From Platycnemis pennipes (taxonomy: Eukaryota > Arthropoda > Insecta > Odonata > Platycnemididae), in assembly GCA_933228895.1 (NCBI GenBank), contig OW121855.1, positions 35,044,698 to 35,108,697 on the forward strand: a stretch of 64,000 nucleotides of DNA. Direction: 5' to 3'. Positions 1 to 12,814 of the stretch are shown piece after piece. The translations under genes were made by a program, and so were the position numbers. The notes beneath the pieces are model-generated. The model saw only the letters and a list, made by a program, of their open reading frames with translations. It was not told the DNA's origin and searched no databases. Every line of letters begins with the position of its first letter. Positions within the stretch are counted from its first letter, which is position 1.

Positions 1-247
1 TTGGGTAATGGTAGGAGTTTACAGTAAACGGAGGATGGGTGGAGAGAAACCCGGCGTCGCCATTAGCCTACTCTTAACGAAAGGCGCCAAGGGGACCACG
101 GCTTAACGTCCCATCCGACGGACGGAGTACTGAACTTGTAATGCCCTCCACTAGGCACTCAAGTGGGGACCGGTTTGCCACTGAAAAAAATCCGCCACTG
201 CCTGGAATCGAACCCGGGCCCTCAGGATGGGAGGCTAGTACTCTAGA
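1..247 (-). repeat. SINE-A copy 1 (tRNA-derived SINE, cut by the window edge)
   Basis: Read on the minus strand, this begins with a tRNA-like head whose B box (GGTTCGATTCC) lies near 205-215, followed by a unique body. The body holds the block GTCGGATGGGACGTTAAGC, which also appears in modified form at 28.1, 29.1 and 38.3 kb. The extreme 5' part of the head (the A-box side) is missing at 247, where the alignment to the 29.1 kb copy stops. The element's 3' part reaches the first base of the window, so its end cannot be placed. Family membership rests on four copies seen here. It is not a functional tRNA gene because no acceptor or anticodon stems can be formed. Confidence 0.8.
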
Positions 248-1754
248 TCTTTTAGAAGGACCAATACGTTTACAATCACGCAGCCAACTCAAAAAAACTA
301 CCATGCTGCGAGATCACCACCCCTTGCACACTAATATAGGGGTTTTATTACTCCGATATAAAAAAATAATGGAGAAAATGGACCATTTTGCCAAAAAGTA
401 GTGTCGTTATCACGGCCTTTTCAATCCGAAAGGAAATATACCTCTATCATCCTGCCCTTCGGGAAATTGCTAGGCCCGACCTTAGATCATATCTTATGCC
501 ATTTTATTAATTCCTGGAACTGGAATATTTCGAAACGATACACGGATTCCCTTGATAAAACAGTAGAAAAAACAAACGAGAAGACATTAACACCTCAGCA
601 TTATAAAGATAATGCCATTTTTGTTACTAGCAATTTCACCACGAAATTCATGCGGCTATATGAAGGTAAAGAGAATGCAGAACTGTCTCACAATTAGAAT
701 TCATGAATTTCATGTACCTCATGATCATCACTAAATCACTCATCGCTAAAGCCCTCCGCACGAATATAAAATCAAACGACACAAAAAATAAACAGAACTT
801 GGCCAAAATTAATAATAATAATTCTTGCAGGACAAGATTTGTCAATCTATTATTGTCACAAGTATTACTAATCATTAGTACAAGATAAGATAATGAACGT
901 AATACCCTCTAAAAATAAGTTAACGCAAAAAACTATGGCAATAAAGTTATACTTGTGTGTTAATGACTCAATGAGGTTTTTCATTAACTTATTAAAATGC
1001 CCAATGCCATTCAATGCCCAAGACTATCAAGTTATTTTTTTTCATCCGTAAAACGGAAATACGGAATTTTACTTAAATCAATTACAGATTATTTGCGGTA
1101 CATTTAATTTCTACGAAAAATCAAGGTCAGAACAATACTAAAAACTAAATTTGTTAGAGGAAATAATAATCCATATAATGTACGCGCCAGACAGACAGAT
1201 TAGACGCATTTATGATCGATAGAGAAAAAAAATACCAATATAAATTCCATCTAGCCGTACGCTGAGCCTTCACTCTCTTCCTAAAAACGCACCATGGTTT
1301 CGGACTGGTACTCAATTTTAGGTATGAGCATCTCATTGGAAAGCAAAATGTAGCATTTTCCTTGGAAAAATCTCTGGCTATCCAAGGTATGACAACTGAA
1401 ATGTAGTATTTGAACACAAATTCGTTCTGGTAACCAAAAGTAATCCAAAGGTATTCTAAAACTTCAATTTTTATCTCGAATTATCCTTATTTAATTCGTA
1501 TTTCAGAATTCAAGAAAAAAGGTACGACACATAGCATTTAGGACATCCATCGCGAGACGAGAAAGTCATCCTTACTCATGTAACAGCAAAACTATTGAAT
1601 ACTTCCCCAAAAAATAGGGTGAATATTTCAAATTACTTCTTATTAAAGTTTGTGATGCATAAATAGCGTTTCAATTACTCATCAACATATTCATTGCCAA
1701 TGCCACTATTTCCGCGCGTCACTCAAAGATTAATGCAATGTAATGAATGCGCAC
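248..1754. other. AT-rich intergenic DNA, nothing recognised
   Basis: Only short open frames occur and none resembles a known protein. There is no repeat shared with the rest of the window that I can see. A few poly-A and poly-T runs are present. Confidence 0.5.
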
Positions 1755-1862
1755 CATGATCATCCGCCAACAATCTTAGGATTGGTTTGATGCAGCCCTC
1801 CACTCGATTCTTCTTCTGGCCAACCTCTTCATATTAACGTAATTCCTCTCTTTCACATCCAA
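1755..1862 (-). repeat. LINE-B 3' end fragment
   Basis: The reverse complement matches the end of LINE-B seen at 29.5 and 45.7 kb. It has the segment encoding KRLA.RRIEWR.ASNQS, then the non-coding tail rich in TGATGA-like triplets. Only about 100 bp remains, the usual picture of a 5'-truncated non-LTR insertion. Confidence 0.75.
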
Positions 1863-2084
1863 TATAATGTACGCATTTTAAAAATGATGTCGTAATGAAA
1901 ACTTGGGTTTACTTTCGACAATCGAAGCTGTCGCTGTTTCACATTGCGGTGTACATGACCTTCTCCCACACCTCACCAGAGTTCTGTTAGTAATCCCAAA
2001 AGCGTTTCATAATGGAACTCCTAATGATTTCTAGAAAGAGCTGGTACCAAGAAAATAATTATGTACTTTAGGTTAAAAAAACCC

Positions 2085-2150
2085 CTTGATTTTGAACGCA
2101 GGCCCTCAGGATAGTAGGTAGCCGACCGTTCTAAACACCATATTATCTAT
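2085..2150 (-). repeat. tRNA-like SINE head remnant
   Basis: On the minus strand there is a B-box-like GTTCAAAATC preceded by CCTGAGGGCC, as in the SINE-A head. The rest of SINE-A cannot be followed, so this is either an old remnant or a chance match. Confidence 0.3.
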
Positions 2151-4242
2151 GTTATGACCCGGAATGCATTTTATGAAGAACAAAGGAGAATTGGGATTAA
2201 CATTTGGCACGAAGAAAGAGTTTTGAAAGCAAAATAAGAAAGTAACTTGATTAATAGTAGAGGTAGTAGTTTAAGGGGTGCTCCAAATGCTTAGGTTATA
2301 TCGCATCACCCGTCCCAAGCCTAAACTTAAGATGTCCACGACATCCATGTCCGAAGAGAGATAAACTCGCGGTAGACAAAATAACATGCCTTAGCGATAT
2401 AGATGATCCTCACAGTATTAATGGCCATCAGTGGAAAAATTCCAAACACTTGAGATTGGAGGTATTTCCGTAGTTATGGTAGGCTGCACTTGGATTTCAG
2501 CGTCGTTATTTTTGGAATAACGAAAAATGTTGGCTATGGTCCATGGCCGCATGCTACGAATATTCCCAAAATGTAGTTTATAGATGTAATTTAATGCGGT
2601 TTATATTAATGTATAACTTTGGGGAGAAGTGTCTGTGAACTATAGGTTTGACGGAAAGAATTTAAAAGATAAAAGAAAAAATATCGGAGCACTTCCGTTG
2701 GCGTAATTCCTCGGGTAAAGGCACAATTTTGTCATCGCCGTACACTTATTTGCCGCGACAAAAATAAGTCACGGTAAAAAACGGTTTTTTTCTCGTCCAT
2801 TTCTACGAGATTACGTCTATTCACGTTTTCCACAGAACCCAATTAAGTTGAGAAGGTATTGTTGCCAATTTTAAATCGTAATTCGAGCCTCCTAGACCTC
2901 GAAAATCTTACAGCGCCGAGGACGCGTTATCGCAGAGGATTTCAAATAGCAAAAATCGGGAAAATGCGCGACCTTTTCAAGCATTGATTACAATCGTCGA
3001 TGAAATCTCTTGTTGGTGGGTCCTTAATTCCCTAAAAACGCGGGCTTAATAAGGTTCATGAAAATGTCACCAGATTTACAGCCTTGGTCAACATTTTTCG
3101 TCCAATGAGATTTTTCCCGCTGATACGCAGAGAACATGCAATTTATCCCGATTTTTTTAAGATCGCACATTCTACAAAGCCTTTGAGCAGATGATTGTTT
3201 CAGAGCGAATTGTATCAAGGCTCATTTAATATTTTTCCACGGGGTATAAAGTATATTAAACTCATATCTACCCGGACTTAAAATGCAATTGATCTTTCCA
3301 GTATACCTAATGCGAAATGAATGTAATGTAAACGAGTTAAATTAGAATTTCGCATGATAAATTAATATAAAATGAAGTAAGATAATCTTTGATATGACAC
3401 TTAATTTTTTCACAGGCACATATAACAGGCCCCTCTAAGTTTAACTTTGTAATTCGTCAGAATTTAACGTAGAGGAGATTCTGCTCCATAGAGAGTGGAA
3501 CCGAGACTTGATATCTTGACACACTTTGGTATCTTTTCACTTTTAATTGAATGTTTCACTGGATTTCCGTTTTCGATTGGATACATCAAAATTGATCAAA
3601 GGAGAAGTGAAAATCCGTAGAAAATTGTAATCGAGAATATGAGCAAGGGTGATATCCTTCAGTAAAGAATAGTCCAAGTTAAGAAAGGTTAACTGCTCGG
3701 TTATTCTATGTTTCTACAAATATCCAGCAACGTGAACTTGTAAGTATGAAAAATGTAAAGCTTCAGCTAATACCGCATTTTCTTCACATCATGGCTAGGC
3801 ATGGATAAACAAAGGCAAATATAAGGAAAGATATTTTGGAAGAAATCAAATAATATTCAATATGAAAAAAACACAAACATCATCTACATCTAACTGTTAC
3901 AGTAGTGTCATCATCCCCCTCCTTGATTCCAAGGTGGTCCTGGTCCAATGCAGTTTTTGCATGCAGTCCGAGACAATCAGAAGCATATATCACTCATTAT
4001 CTATCTTATCCATGTTTCAAAGTTTCCTTCAGGCAATTGTTGAAACAGTAATGATATTGTAAAGGTTAAAGACTGAATAAAATATTAAAGTTAAAGGACA
4101 TAAACTAGATCAAGTGGAATAGTCTGCAATCATGGAAGTGTCTTAGATTTAAACGGTTAAGCAGTAGAGACATAAGGTGAAGATTTTAGCTGGTAATGGA
4201 AGCGTTCGTGAAGAGGAGTGAACTAGTAATAGGTCTTTCAGC
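2151..4242. other. AT-rich intergenic DNA, nothing recognised
   Basis: Short open frames only. No repeat family of this window is visible and no splice-flanked exon could be proposed. Confidence 0.45.
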
Positions 4243-4320
4243 GAGGATTTAAGAAAAGGTCTAAATCTGAGGAATTAAGAAAAGGTCTAAATCTGAGAAA
4301 TTAAGAAAAGGTCTAAATCT
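4243..4320. repeat. Three tandem 26-bp units
   Basis: Units at 4243-4268, 4269-4294 and 4295-4320 differ at only one to two positions each (consensus GAGGAATTAAGAAAAGGTCT plus AAATCT). The array stops exactly where a minus-strand LINE-A 3' end begins, which suggests the two are connected. Confidence 0.9.
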
Positions 4321-4385
4321 ACACAATACCCAGAAACTCACCGTGAGGGTGTGTGGCAGGGGGTGAATCATCACCAAGCTTACAT
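4319..4385 (-). repeat. LINE-A 3' terminal fragment
   Basis: This is the reverse complement of the LINE-A end: CTACACAATACCC, then a degraded hairpin region (GTGAGGGTGTGTGGCAGGGG), then GTGAATCATCACC. It matches the 3' ends of the longer copies at 41.0 and 50.95 kb. No coding part is left. Confidence 0.75.
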
Positions 4386-5089
4386 TCAAAGGGAACACTT
4401 ACTACCATGCTGGCAAGCAAAAAATTACCCTGCTAAAAACTACTTACGCCAAGAGTCACAGTACTACAACCCCAAGGATAATATTAAGCGTGCAGGCACG
4501 AGGCACATGAAATGTCAGCCATAAATGACGCCAAATCTTTCTTTTGGTTTTCACTGTGGTTGCACAAGCCAACAGTTGGGGTTTGTAGATGAATCAAAGG
4601 TTTAGATAGAAGCGCCGGCGTCGACTATACGCTGATGCCACTTCTACGTCGGCATGCACCCGTCTCACGATCTCGACTTTCCGTTTTTTTGCGTCAGGTG
4701 GCTGCCCTAGTTACCGATGTGGCATGTACTATATAACGGGAGTGTTACGCAACGAAAATTTTAATGTAGCGTTAGTCATTCTCTTTTATCAAATATTTCA
4801 TTTCAAAATGTCATATAAAACGGCTTAATCGCACAGTTGTGCCCCTTAACACATTAAAAATATAAATGGCTTGAGAATGGAATACTGGCATCTACTTACA
4901 TTCAAAAGAGATGATGGCACGGGTGAGAATAAAAGAAGAGATTATGAGCGCAATTAAACGTTTTGATTGACCAAGCATTTGAGAGCTAACATACTAAGTG
5001 AACGCAGCTTCATGTCTTGCAAAGCCAGGATGAGAGATATGGGATATAGATCAGGGAAACTTATTTAATAAGACATTCTAAAGATTGCC

Positions 5090-5372
5090 AAACGAAGAAG
5101 TCCTCAGAGGGGTGGGAGAAAAGAGAAGGCTGATGAAATTTTTAAAGAAAAGACGCGACAACCTTATCGGCCTTATCTTGAGACATAGTCTGATGAAGAA
5201 GGTCGTCTTGAGAATTTTGAACGGGAAGAACGGGAAACGAATCCCTAAAATGAAATAGATGAAGCAAGAGCAGACCTAAGTAAAAGAAAAGACATATAAA
5301 TGTGAATATGTTATCCGACAGGAGATTTAAGTGAAGAGCTGAGTCGAATCAATCTTAGGATTGATGATAGAT
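5090..5372 (+). repeat. LINE-B 3' fragment
   Basis: Broken frames give EEVLRRVGEKRRLMK and later NGKNGK-like text, as in the C-terminal part of LINE-B. The fragment ends in CAATCTTAGGATTGATGATAG, matching the LINE-B tail. Frameshifts and stops show it is old. Confidence 0.55.
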
Positions 5373-6870
5373 AGCAATTGTGATGGTAATTTTTGGCCTC
5401 TGAGGGGAGACTATGATAATAGATTGGAGACAAATTAGTTATTAGTTTTCCACCGGTGACGGTAAGGTATGCAAGTACATTTAATCCTTTCCACGACCCC
5501 TGTAGAAAAAGAGTGAGAAAGTAAATGAACACCGATGATAGCTTAGGAAGAATTACTTGATGTGGAAGCATATGAAAAAAATCTTCTGGAAGTAATTATG
5601 AGGAGAGAGAATAGGTGAGTGTCGCAAATAATTAAAGATGACGGGCTACTGAAGGCCGCAGCAATCTTGGGTAAGTGAGGAAGGGGAAGAAAATGGCGAA
5701 AGTTTAGAGTTGGAATGTAGAGAGGTAGGAAGTTTGATATTTTGAGAAAATGAATACAGGAAAGGAACAGTTTATGGCACAGATGAATAGCAGAAATATT
5801 ACTATCAAATTTATCCTGACTGACAGATAACCAAATACTAATACAATCGTTTCCATGCAGGCTGTGATGTTAATTATTGTACTGATCGGTTCTGGACAGT
5901 TTCAGTGCACATCGTCGGTGCCAGAATTTTACGGTTTGTACGCCATTGCCTGTCCTACGCCAATAAGTTGACGTTTGGAATCAGCACAGACACGCAGTCG
6001 GTGGTGTTTTTCAACGACAGTAATCACCACTTGCGTCCCTTCTCGACAACAATTTGCGCGTCGCCTCCTCGCTGCGCCTCCTCTTCAGAAAAACAAAAGG
6101 ACGTCTCGGTGTGAAGTGTCGAAACAAAGGGATTGCTTATCTCGGAGACAATTCATCCTCTCCGGCAGGCCGAAGTTCAACAAACATCCTCCGGGGACGA
6201 ACTTTTTCGTGAAATTTTGTTTACCATGCGATATCTCGGCGAGTGCGCAGTGCTCACGTCCCACCAGTCTCCCCGGCGTAGTCTAATTCTTTTCTTTTCC
6301 TTACGAGTTAATGGACAAACACAGGCACAATTGAAACAATTTTAATCAGGCAAAATACCAAAATATTTTAAGTGGGTACTTAAAATCCACCGAAAAAGAG
6401 AGAGGTGCTCTCAGCTGTGATATCAATCACGACATCACGAGATGAATTAAAGTACAGCGGAAATTCCATTAATTATTTCATTGATTATTATTTGAATTGA
6501 TATGATTAAAATCACGGCTCATAATTGAAATCACAGATTGAGATTACGGTTGACTAATCTGATTATACTCAAAGGAAGAAAGAGAGGTGCTCATTGACAG
6601 TTGATTAACCGACTGTAACAATTATACCATATTATTACTATTCCTTTTATGTCCCCAAGTACATTCGGAGGAATTTTGTGGGCATGAAGTTTTCTCAGTT
6701 ATCTCTGAAATAACTATTAACCTTATAATGAAAGTAAATAAATACTCACCCATAAATGAATTGACATAGTACCAGTTCTCCTCAAAATATAACGCCAAAA
6801 ATGTCAATGAAAACTACGAAACCTAAGCAAAAACCATCATGGTTATATTTCTGAAGGACTTCATGCGTGT
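5373..6870. other. Intergenic, with a GC-richer single-copy block at about 5870-6340
   Basis: The block around 5870-6340 is clearly richer in G, C and CpG than its AT-rich surroundings and shows no relation to the repeats of this window. Three overlapping open frames of 69-103 codons fall there, but none looks like a known protein. It could be regulatory DNA or an unrecognised exon. The flanks show nothing. Confidence 0.35.
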
Positions 6871-6879
6871 TATAAAATT

Positions 6880-8160
6880 AAAAAATAATTCAAGAGAAAA
6901 CTGGGTGAAGACCTTCAGGGAACGGAGCTAAAGATATAATGTCACAAGAAATAAGATTAGAAAACTTTTAAATGAAAATGAGGTAAAGTCGTAAGGAGGA
7001 AGGACTACTTTGAGCAATTTCACAGAAAAATTTCGAAAATAGTCAAAAAGTTTAATCTGGGACACTGGGTATTGAGTTCCAGATTCGACAAATAAGACAG
7101 GGATCTGCAGCTAAAAAGGCTTCTGGAATGATGATTTTCATGCTGAGCTCATAAAAAATACAAGAGACAAGGCATTAAACCGAGGCATTTTCGACTCAGC
7201 AGGAGACATACCCTCAGAGAAGAAAATTATAATCCTTATCCCCAAAAAGGAGAAGGCTGAAAACTGTGAACTGTGAAAAGGACTTTGAGCCTGGCCAAAA
7301 TGCCACCGAAGAATTAATTGGGATCACATGTAGACGAATACAACGAAAATCTGAAGACCAATGTTGATTCAGAAAAAAAAACAATGAGATGAGAATGAAG
7401 AAGAACAAACCGACCTTTACTACTTTTTTGGATTTGGAGAAGGCATCAAAAACGTGGATTGGAAATCAAAGCTTAGGATTCTGAGGGATTTAGAGTGGCT
7501 TAAAATGACCGAAGAGTATTCCAAAGTTACTCTGACTAAATCTGGACCAGATGACTGTGATCAAATCTGGACCAATCTGTGAAGTAACAAGAAAAAAGAA
7601 ATGATAAAGATAAGGCTGTCTCGCATAATTTTTTAATGGATAAAAAGAGAAAGCCGTAAAGGAAATCAAAGAGAAGGCTTCCGGAATAAATATGTACGAG
7701 GGAAAAATCGTTTCGATTAGCCGACGATATAGCGGTCATGGGAGAGATAGAAAGAAATGTATAGAATATTTAAGAAAACATAAAAAAACATTGACCAGAT
7801 GTCATCTGAAAATAAATAAAAAGAAAACAAATGCTAACAAAGCGACTGGTTTAACTTGGGCAACAAAATACAGAAGAGGTGAGCAAGCATTGTTATCCAG
7901 GAAGCCGAATAACTAGTGATGAGCGAAGCAAGAAGGACATAGTAAGCAGAATAGATCAGATGAAGAGGGCATTCTATCAAAATAAGAATCTACTTTCAGC
8001 TAGTAATACAAGCGTGGAAGTAAGGAAAATTTCATAAGAACATGTATCTGGAGCACACTTCTTTACGGCAGAGAATGCAGTACAGCAGCAGAGAAGTCAA
8101 AGCTGGAAGCATCCGAAATGTAGTGATACAGAAAATGAAGATAAAATGGATGAAAAATTC
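6880..8160 (+). pseudogene. Degenerate LINE-B retrotransposon
   Basis: Fragments in shifting frames follow LINE-B order. First come the linker before the RT (matching ERS.RCNAIRDKKGELLIENE in the copy at 23 kb), then SAGDIPSEKKIIILIPKKEKAENCE (RT motif 1-2 region). A DLEKA-like palm segment (FLDLEKAS) follows, and last an IRTCIWSTLLYGRE segment after the RT. Many stops and shifts make it non-functional. The 3' end is missing; from about 8160 the sequence turns into an unrelated element. The intact family encodes endonuclease plus reverse transcriptase for target-primed insertion; here no catalytic core survives. Confidence 0.75.
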
Positions 8161-8358
8161 AAACCATCATCCACCGTGGAGCACTTCGATGAATTTCGGC
8201 CTAAAATTTTAATGCCTATTTTTGATTCCATACTCGGAGAAATTAACGAATCGTACTTCTCCATTTCAGTTCTGCTTCGTTCCATGGATCTTTCTACTTG
8301 TTCAACCACCGGGTGGACGTTCATTGAACCTCAATACTTGGAAATTCTTCCTCCATAA
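8146..8358 (+). pseudogene. Possible hAT-like transposase fragment
   Basis: A 70-codon frame contains FRPKILMPIFDSILGEINESYFS. This recalls the pattern of a tyrosine- and leucine-rich segment followed by FLD..L..L..RF that is common in hAT-type and zinc-finger MYM-like transposase relatives. The match is by eye only and covers a small part of such a protein. It joins directly to the end of a degraded LINE-B copy, so one may have inserted into the other. No terminal repeats or target duplication could be found. Confidence 0.3.
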
Positions 8359-8439
8359 CCCTTCTTAGACATCGCTCAAAACACAAGCTACTTCACTTTT
8401 CATTTTGGCTCAATTAAGGGGGTATTATCAAGGTATCCT

Positions 8440-9410
8440 TAGGTAAAAAAATTGCACCTCACTCGCCGAGTTGAGCTGCCGTAGGGTTTATTCGCCCCTG
8501 TCCGAAGAAAAAGATAGAGATTCCTCCTCCTAATTACCACCCCGAGCAATATACCCTTCTCTCTGTCTCTCCCTCCGTTTGAGCTTCCGCCACCAACTCC
8601 CCAAATAAAATTATATTGTGGACCAGACGTTCTCCACCCCCACGGAACTCCAGCCGTTTGTCCGCCATTGCGATGGAAAACGGACGCCCGTGATGATGGG
8701 AACGGAGCAAGTGGCAGAATCGTACCTCAGCCAACGCAAAATGGCCGAGATTAGACCGGGAGCACCGGAGTAACAAAAACTCACAGAGCTCCCAACTCCA
8801 TCTCCCGTCCCATTCCAACCAACCGCCACACCGCAATAAATGGTCGTGGGAAATATCCGTTCAATAAAACGTGGAAGGAAAGACCTCGACTCGTTTATAC
8901 CTGAGCTCTAAAAGAAGCGGTGGAGAATTGAACGAGGAAATACGCGCGTGAAGAAATTGATATCTCACGCCCGTCAATTTTCAGAAACGTACACATTTGA
9001 ATAAGTAGCGACCAATAAAGACGAATGGACAAAAGGGGTATAATTTGCACTTATGCGCATGCATAAATAAATAAGTACAATGCGCGGAGGGAGGGGGAGT
9101 TCGAAAGTATTTTTATTTAATTCCTCGTTCCATGAGTCCTCGCCCGAAAACTTATACAGTGCTCTGCTTACGCACTACTGAATGCGGACGAGAACGGTAG
9201 TCACGGAATCAGACGGTCGTTCTCTTCAGGCGAGTGCTATTGCGTTGGTGGTTGATTTGAGCGGAGTGGGCTCCATTCAGAGGAGCACAAAGCGGCACTC
9301 AATCTCTCCCTCTGTGCGCCTCGGTTATCCTCCCTTCGGAAGCCCTTGCTTTATTCGGATAGGGACGAGAGAGATATACCCCGCGCCTCCGCCCGTGTGC
9401 TTCTAACACA
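8440..9410. other. GC- and CpG-richer single-copy region
   Basis: Composition changes sharply from the surrounding AT-rich DNA. There are many CpG dinucleotides and a GCGCATGCATAAATAAATAA stretch near 9054-9074, and the region shares no repeat with the rest of the window. Open frames of up to 100 codons occur on both strands, as expected from the base composition, and none is recognisable. A regulatory element or a non-coding exon is possible. Confidence 0.3.
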
Positions 9411-10699
9411 AGGCTCGCAATAAAAAAAACCAAGGACGCGCAGAATTTTTCCCTTTCTGTTCCAAAAAATTTTTACTGGGACGCCTACGCGGCTCATTTC
9501 AATTGTATTTGGACAGTTAGTCTCCAGTGAGAATATGTACGCACAGTGGACGAAAACTTGGCAAGGAACAACAAAAAAAAGGTTTCCGAACTACATGTCC
9601 AGTACCTACTTCGTTCGCCGAACGGGATTTTAAACTGTGAACCCTTTGGCATCATTCGAAACGACGCCGGATTTCTCTCAATCATTCCTCCTTCCCCTTC
9701 CAATTCCATCCCTAGTACTTAACCTTTCCTTCTCCTCTGAGGTGCCTTTAAGTGCATGACAGACTTAAAAGCCACTGAAAATGATACTGATTTGGAATGG
9801 ACATTTACAGAGCCAAATGAAAAAATTATTATTAGTCTATAACAACGTCCAGTAGTCATTATGAATTTTTTTCACCTCGTTTCCTCCCATGAGTTATAGT
9901 CAAATATAAGGCAGAAATTTTTTAAAACCTGTTTTTCAACTTCTCAGAGGTCATAATTCATATTCACTCTTATTTCACACCAAATACGTAATCCGTCGGC
10001 GGCGTGATGCATCGATACAAATTTATCACATTGCAACAGTTGATTAACTTGTGGAAAACAACTGTCAGATTTATTTTAGATCACAGAATGCCACGACAAA
10101 ATGGACAAACAAATAGGAGGGACGATGTTTGTACTCTAATTTTGTTTTTCGAGAGTTTTTAATGCGTGCAAGCTTGCCGTTAACAGCAGTGTACCTTCAT
10201 ATAATACTGTAAATAAATTCCCATTCACAATGGACTACAACCTTGTTGTGATGCGTGGGTTTTAACTTAGCTCTCAGCATTTAAGTTGACGGAGCCATAA
10301 TGATTGTTGTTCGGCAGCGTCAACCCTTTACTGCATAGTGGAAAGGTCGGAAGAATGAGGAAGTTACCCCTCACAGGAAAATTTTCCAGGAGGTTTGATA
10401 GCAAAGGCTGCGTAGCGCACATGGATGTAGCATTATTGGTCGAAGCACCCCAAAGTAATTGTGGTAAATATACGAAATTTAAAATATTCCAGGGAAATGG
10501 CGACTATAGAGAAAATAGAAATGGATAGATATTTGATCAGTACACATGATCGACGAGAAGTAATGTGACATGATGAGGGGGTTGACCCCAAGAGTTTTTA
10601 TTTAATAATTAAATGAATTATTACTTTAAATCAAAAATTCTATTGACGTGATACTACAATATATCTTCAAATACTCTCTCAACTATGAAAGAGTTGTAA
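9411..10699. other. Intergenic, nothing recognised
   Basis: AT-rich with scattered short frames. No repeat shared with other parts of the window was seen. Confidence 0.4.
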
Positions 10700-10985
10700 G
10701 GGGGATAGTGTGATGGGAGGAGTACAGGACTCCCATTTCTAAATCCCGAGTTTTAATTCCGGCAGGGTAGCTTTTTCAATGGTATCTCGGTCCCTTCTTA
10801 CGTAGGACGGTGTGCAGAGCACTTCTGATCCAACACTATGCTCGTGGGATAGGGTAATTACACCTCGACACCGTCATTTGAGGCAGGCAATGGCTTCCTC
10901 CACTCCCTAAATTCCCACATCTTCCAAAATGACAACTACGAGGTGGAAAAATTCCCGAGAAACAATGGCCGTAAGCCCTACCATA
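10700..10985 (+). repeat. Probable tRNA-derived SINE (unassigned)
   Basis: A tRNA-like head starts near 10700 (GGGGGATAGTGTGATGGGAG) and has a degraded B box (GAGTTTTAATTCC) near 10747-10760. A body follows with GGCAATGGCTTCCTCCACTCC. Only one copy lies in this window, so the family cannot be confirmed. Confidence 0.4.
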
Positions 10986-11126
10986 CGAGGATAATTATCC
11001 AAGAATGGATGGTCAGGTAAAAAGGCAAGTGACGCAGCGTCGGTTACTCAGTGTGCTGGCAAAAACAAATGGATCCTTGCCCCAAGAGGAGTATATTCAA
11101 TAGCTCACAGCTTAAAGTACTATCAT

Positions 11127-11218
11127 CATCATCAACAGTCAGCAATCCTACCATTGGTTTAACGCAGCTCTCCACACGATTCTCCTATCACCTAACTTCT
11201 TCATATTTATATAGTTCA
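11127..11218 (-). repeat. LINE-B 3' fragment, host of a LINE-A insertion
   Basis: On the minus strand this gives the LINE-B terminal coding segment and its ATGATGATGATAG-like tail. It stops at 11218, where the GTAGATG end of LINE-A starts, so LINE-A probably inserted into this older copy. Confidence 0.65.
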
Positions 11219-11329
11219 TCTCCATCTACACAATACCCCACAAGCCACCATAAAGGTGAGTGATAGGGGGAAATTCACACAAAACATGCATTACATATCA
11301 TACATAAAAAGGATAAATAATCCAGGAAA
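11219..11329 (-). repeat. LINE-A 3' end, outer part of a nested copy
   Basis: Reverse complement of the LINE-A terminus: a CATCTACACAATACCCC tail, degraded hairpin arms, then the TTTGTGTGAATTTCCCC and GCATGTTT region. The element breaks off in the stretch equivalent to ATGCATAAAAAAGGA and continues at 12815 after an inserted LINE-B. Confidence 0.75.
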
Positions 11330-12814
11330 GCTAGATAAATGTGGATGAATAATCTATGCGAAGATGTACAAAACAACCTTGCACTTGGAAATGCTAAAGC
11401 TGCCTATAGGATAGTGAAGATCCACTTCGAGTAACGGAGCGTAAGATGCAATGCCATAAGGGACAATAACAATAATGGACAACTTTTGATTGAAAATGAA
11501 GTGAAGAGATGGACAGAATATCTAGAATAGCTATGCAAAGGAAACAATCTCAGCAAGAGAGTGATCGAAAAGGAAGCGAAGTTGTAAAGGATGATATGGG
11601 AGCGACAATATTAAAATCGGAATTTGACTCAGCAGTAAGGTACCTTCGGGTGAATAGGGCTTCTGGAATCGATAATATACCCGCAGAACTAGTAGTTCAA
11701 AATTCAGGAGAGAAGACATTAACCTATCTTTACCAAACTATCTGTGACGTGTAATCAAGAGGAGAAATACCCAGGGACTTCAGGGAAAAACATCATCATT
11801 TTTATTCCCAAAAACAAGAGAGCGGAGATATTCGAAAATGTTAGGACTATACCCTGACAACACATGCATCGAAGATCAAAAAGGGTCATCTACAGAAGAA
11901 TAGAACGAAAAGCTGAGGAATTCGTGGATGAAGATCAATTTGGATTCGGGAAAAGTAAGGGTACAAGAGAAGATATACTAGCCCTTAGGCTGCTCATACA
12001 GAAGGTAATGGAGATCGACGTTCATTGCACTTGTGGATTTAGAGAAGGCTTTTGACAATGTGGATTGGGATTCAATGCTAGGAATTCTGATAGGAATTGG
12101 AGTGTCCTACAATGGCCGAAGAAGTATCCACTGTTTGTTTAAAAAACCAGTTGCTGTGATTAAATAAGGACCCAGCTGTGAAGAAGCAAGATAAAGGAAA
12201 GGAGTGAAACAAGGATGTGCGCTTCTCCCGTAATTTTTTTGATGTTTACATCGAAAGAGTCATCAATGAAAACAATAGAAGTCTCTGGAATGTATATCCA
12301 CGGAGAAAAAATTTGCATCCTGCGACTTACCGATGGCATACCCCTAGCATTGACAGAGAAGGATCTGAATAAGATTCCTCTCAGGTTAGGAAACAATTCA
12401 TAAGAACGTACATCTGGAGCATGTTTATCAACGGTAGTGAGGCATGGACGATGACAGAAAGGGAGAAGATAAGGGTGGAAGCATTTGAAATGTAGTGCTA
12501 CAGAAAAATTATGAATTATTAAATGGATCGTGTGAAAAACGAAGATATCTTAAGAAGAACGGGAGAAAAGAGAAGTCTGCTGTAAACTCTGAAAATAATC
12601 TATATTAAGACATGGTATCCTAATATCTTAAGACATGATATAGCAGATTAAGGGAGGGAGGAAATAATTGTCGAGAGAAAAGTTAACGGGAGGAATTGAG
12701 AAGGCAGGCCTCGTATGAAATACATTGAATAGGTTGTGAGGATGTAAAAGATAGGAATTATGTTAATATGAAGAGGTTGGCTGATAGAAGAATCGATTGT
12801 AACTCTTTACTGAT
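11330..12814 (+). pseudogene. LINE-B retrotransposon inserted into LINE-A
   Basis: The element runs in family order. SRKARKAREMWMKN-like codons (11330-11380) lead into the linker, which contains MGATILKSEFDSAVRYLR. RT motifs follow: ASGIDNIPAEL, QFGFGKSKGTREDILALRLL, then VDLEKAFDNVDWD across a frameshift. The later part reads IRTYIWSMFINGSEAWTM, then NEDILRRTGEKRSLL, then VERKVNGRN, ending with the RGWLIEESI segment. Frameshifts and stops break it many times. The 5' half with the endonuclease is missing, typical 5' truncation. LINE-A sequence lies on both sides in the opposite orientation, so this copy is younger than that LINE-A. Confidence 0.8.
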
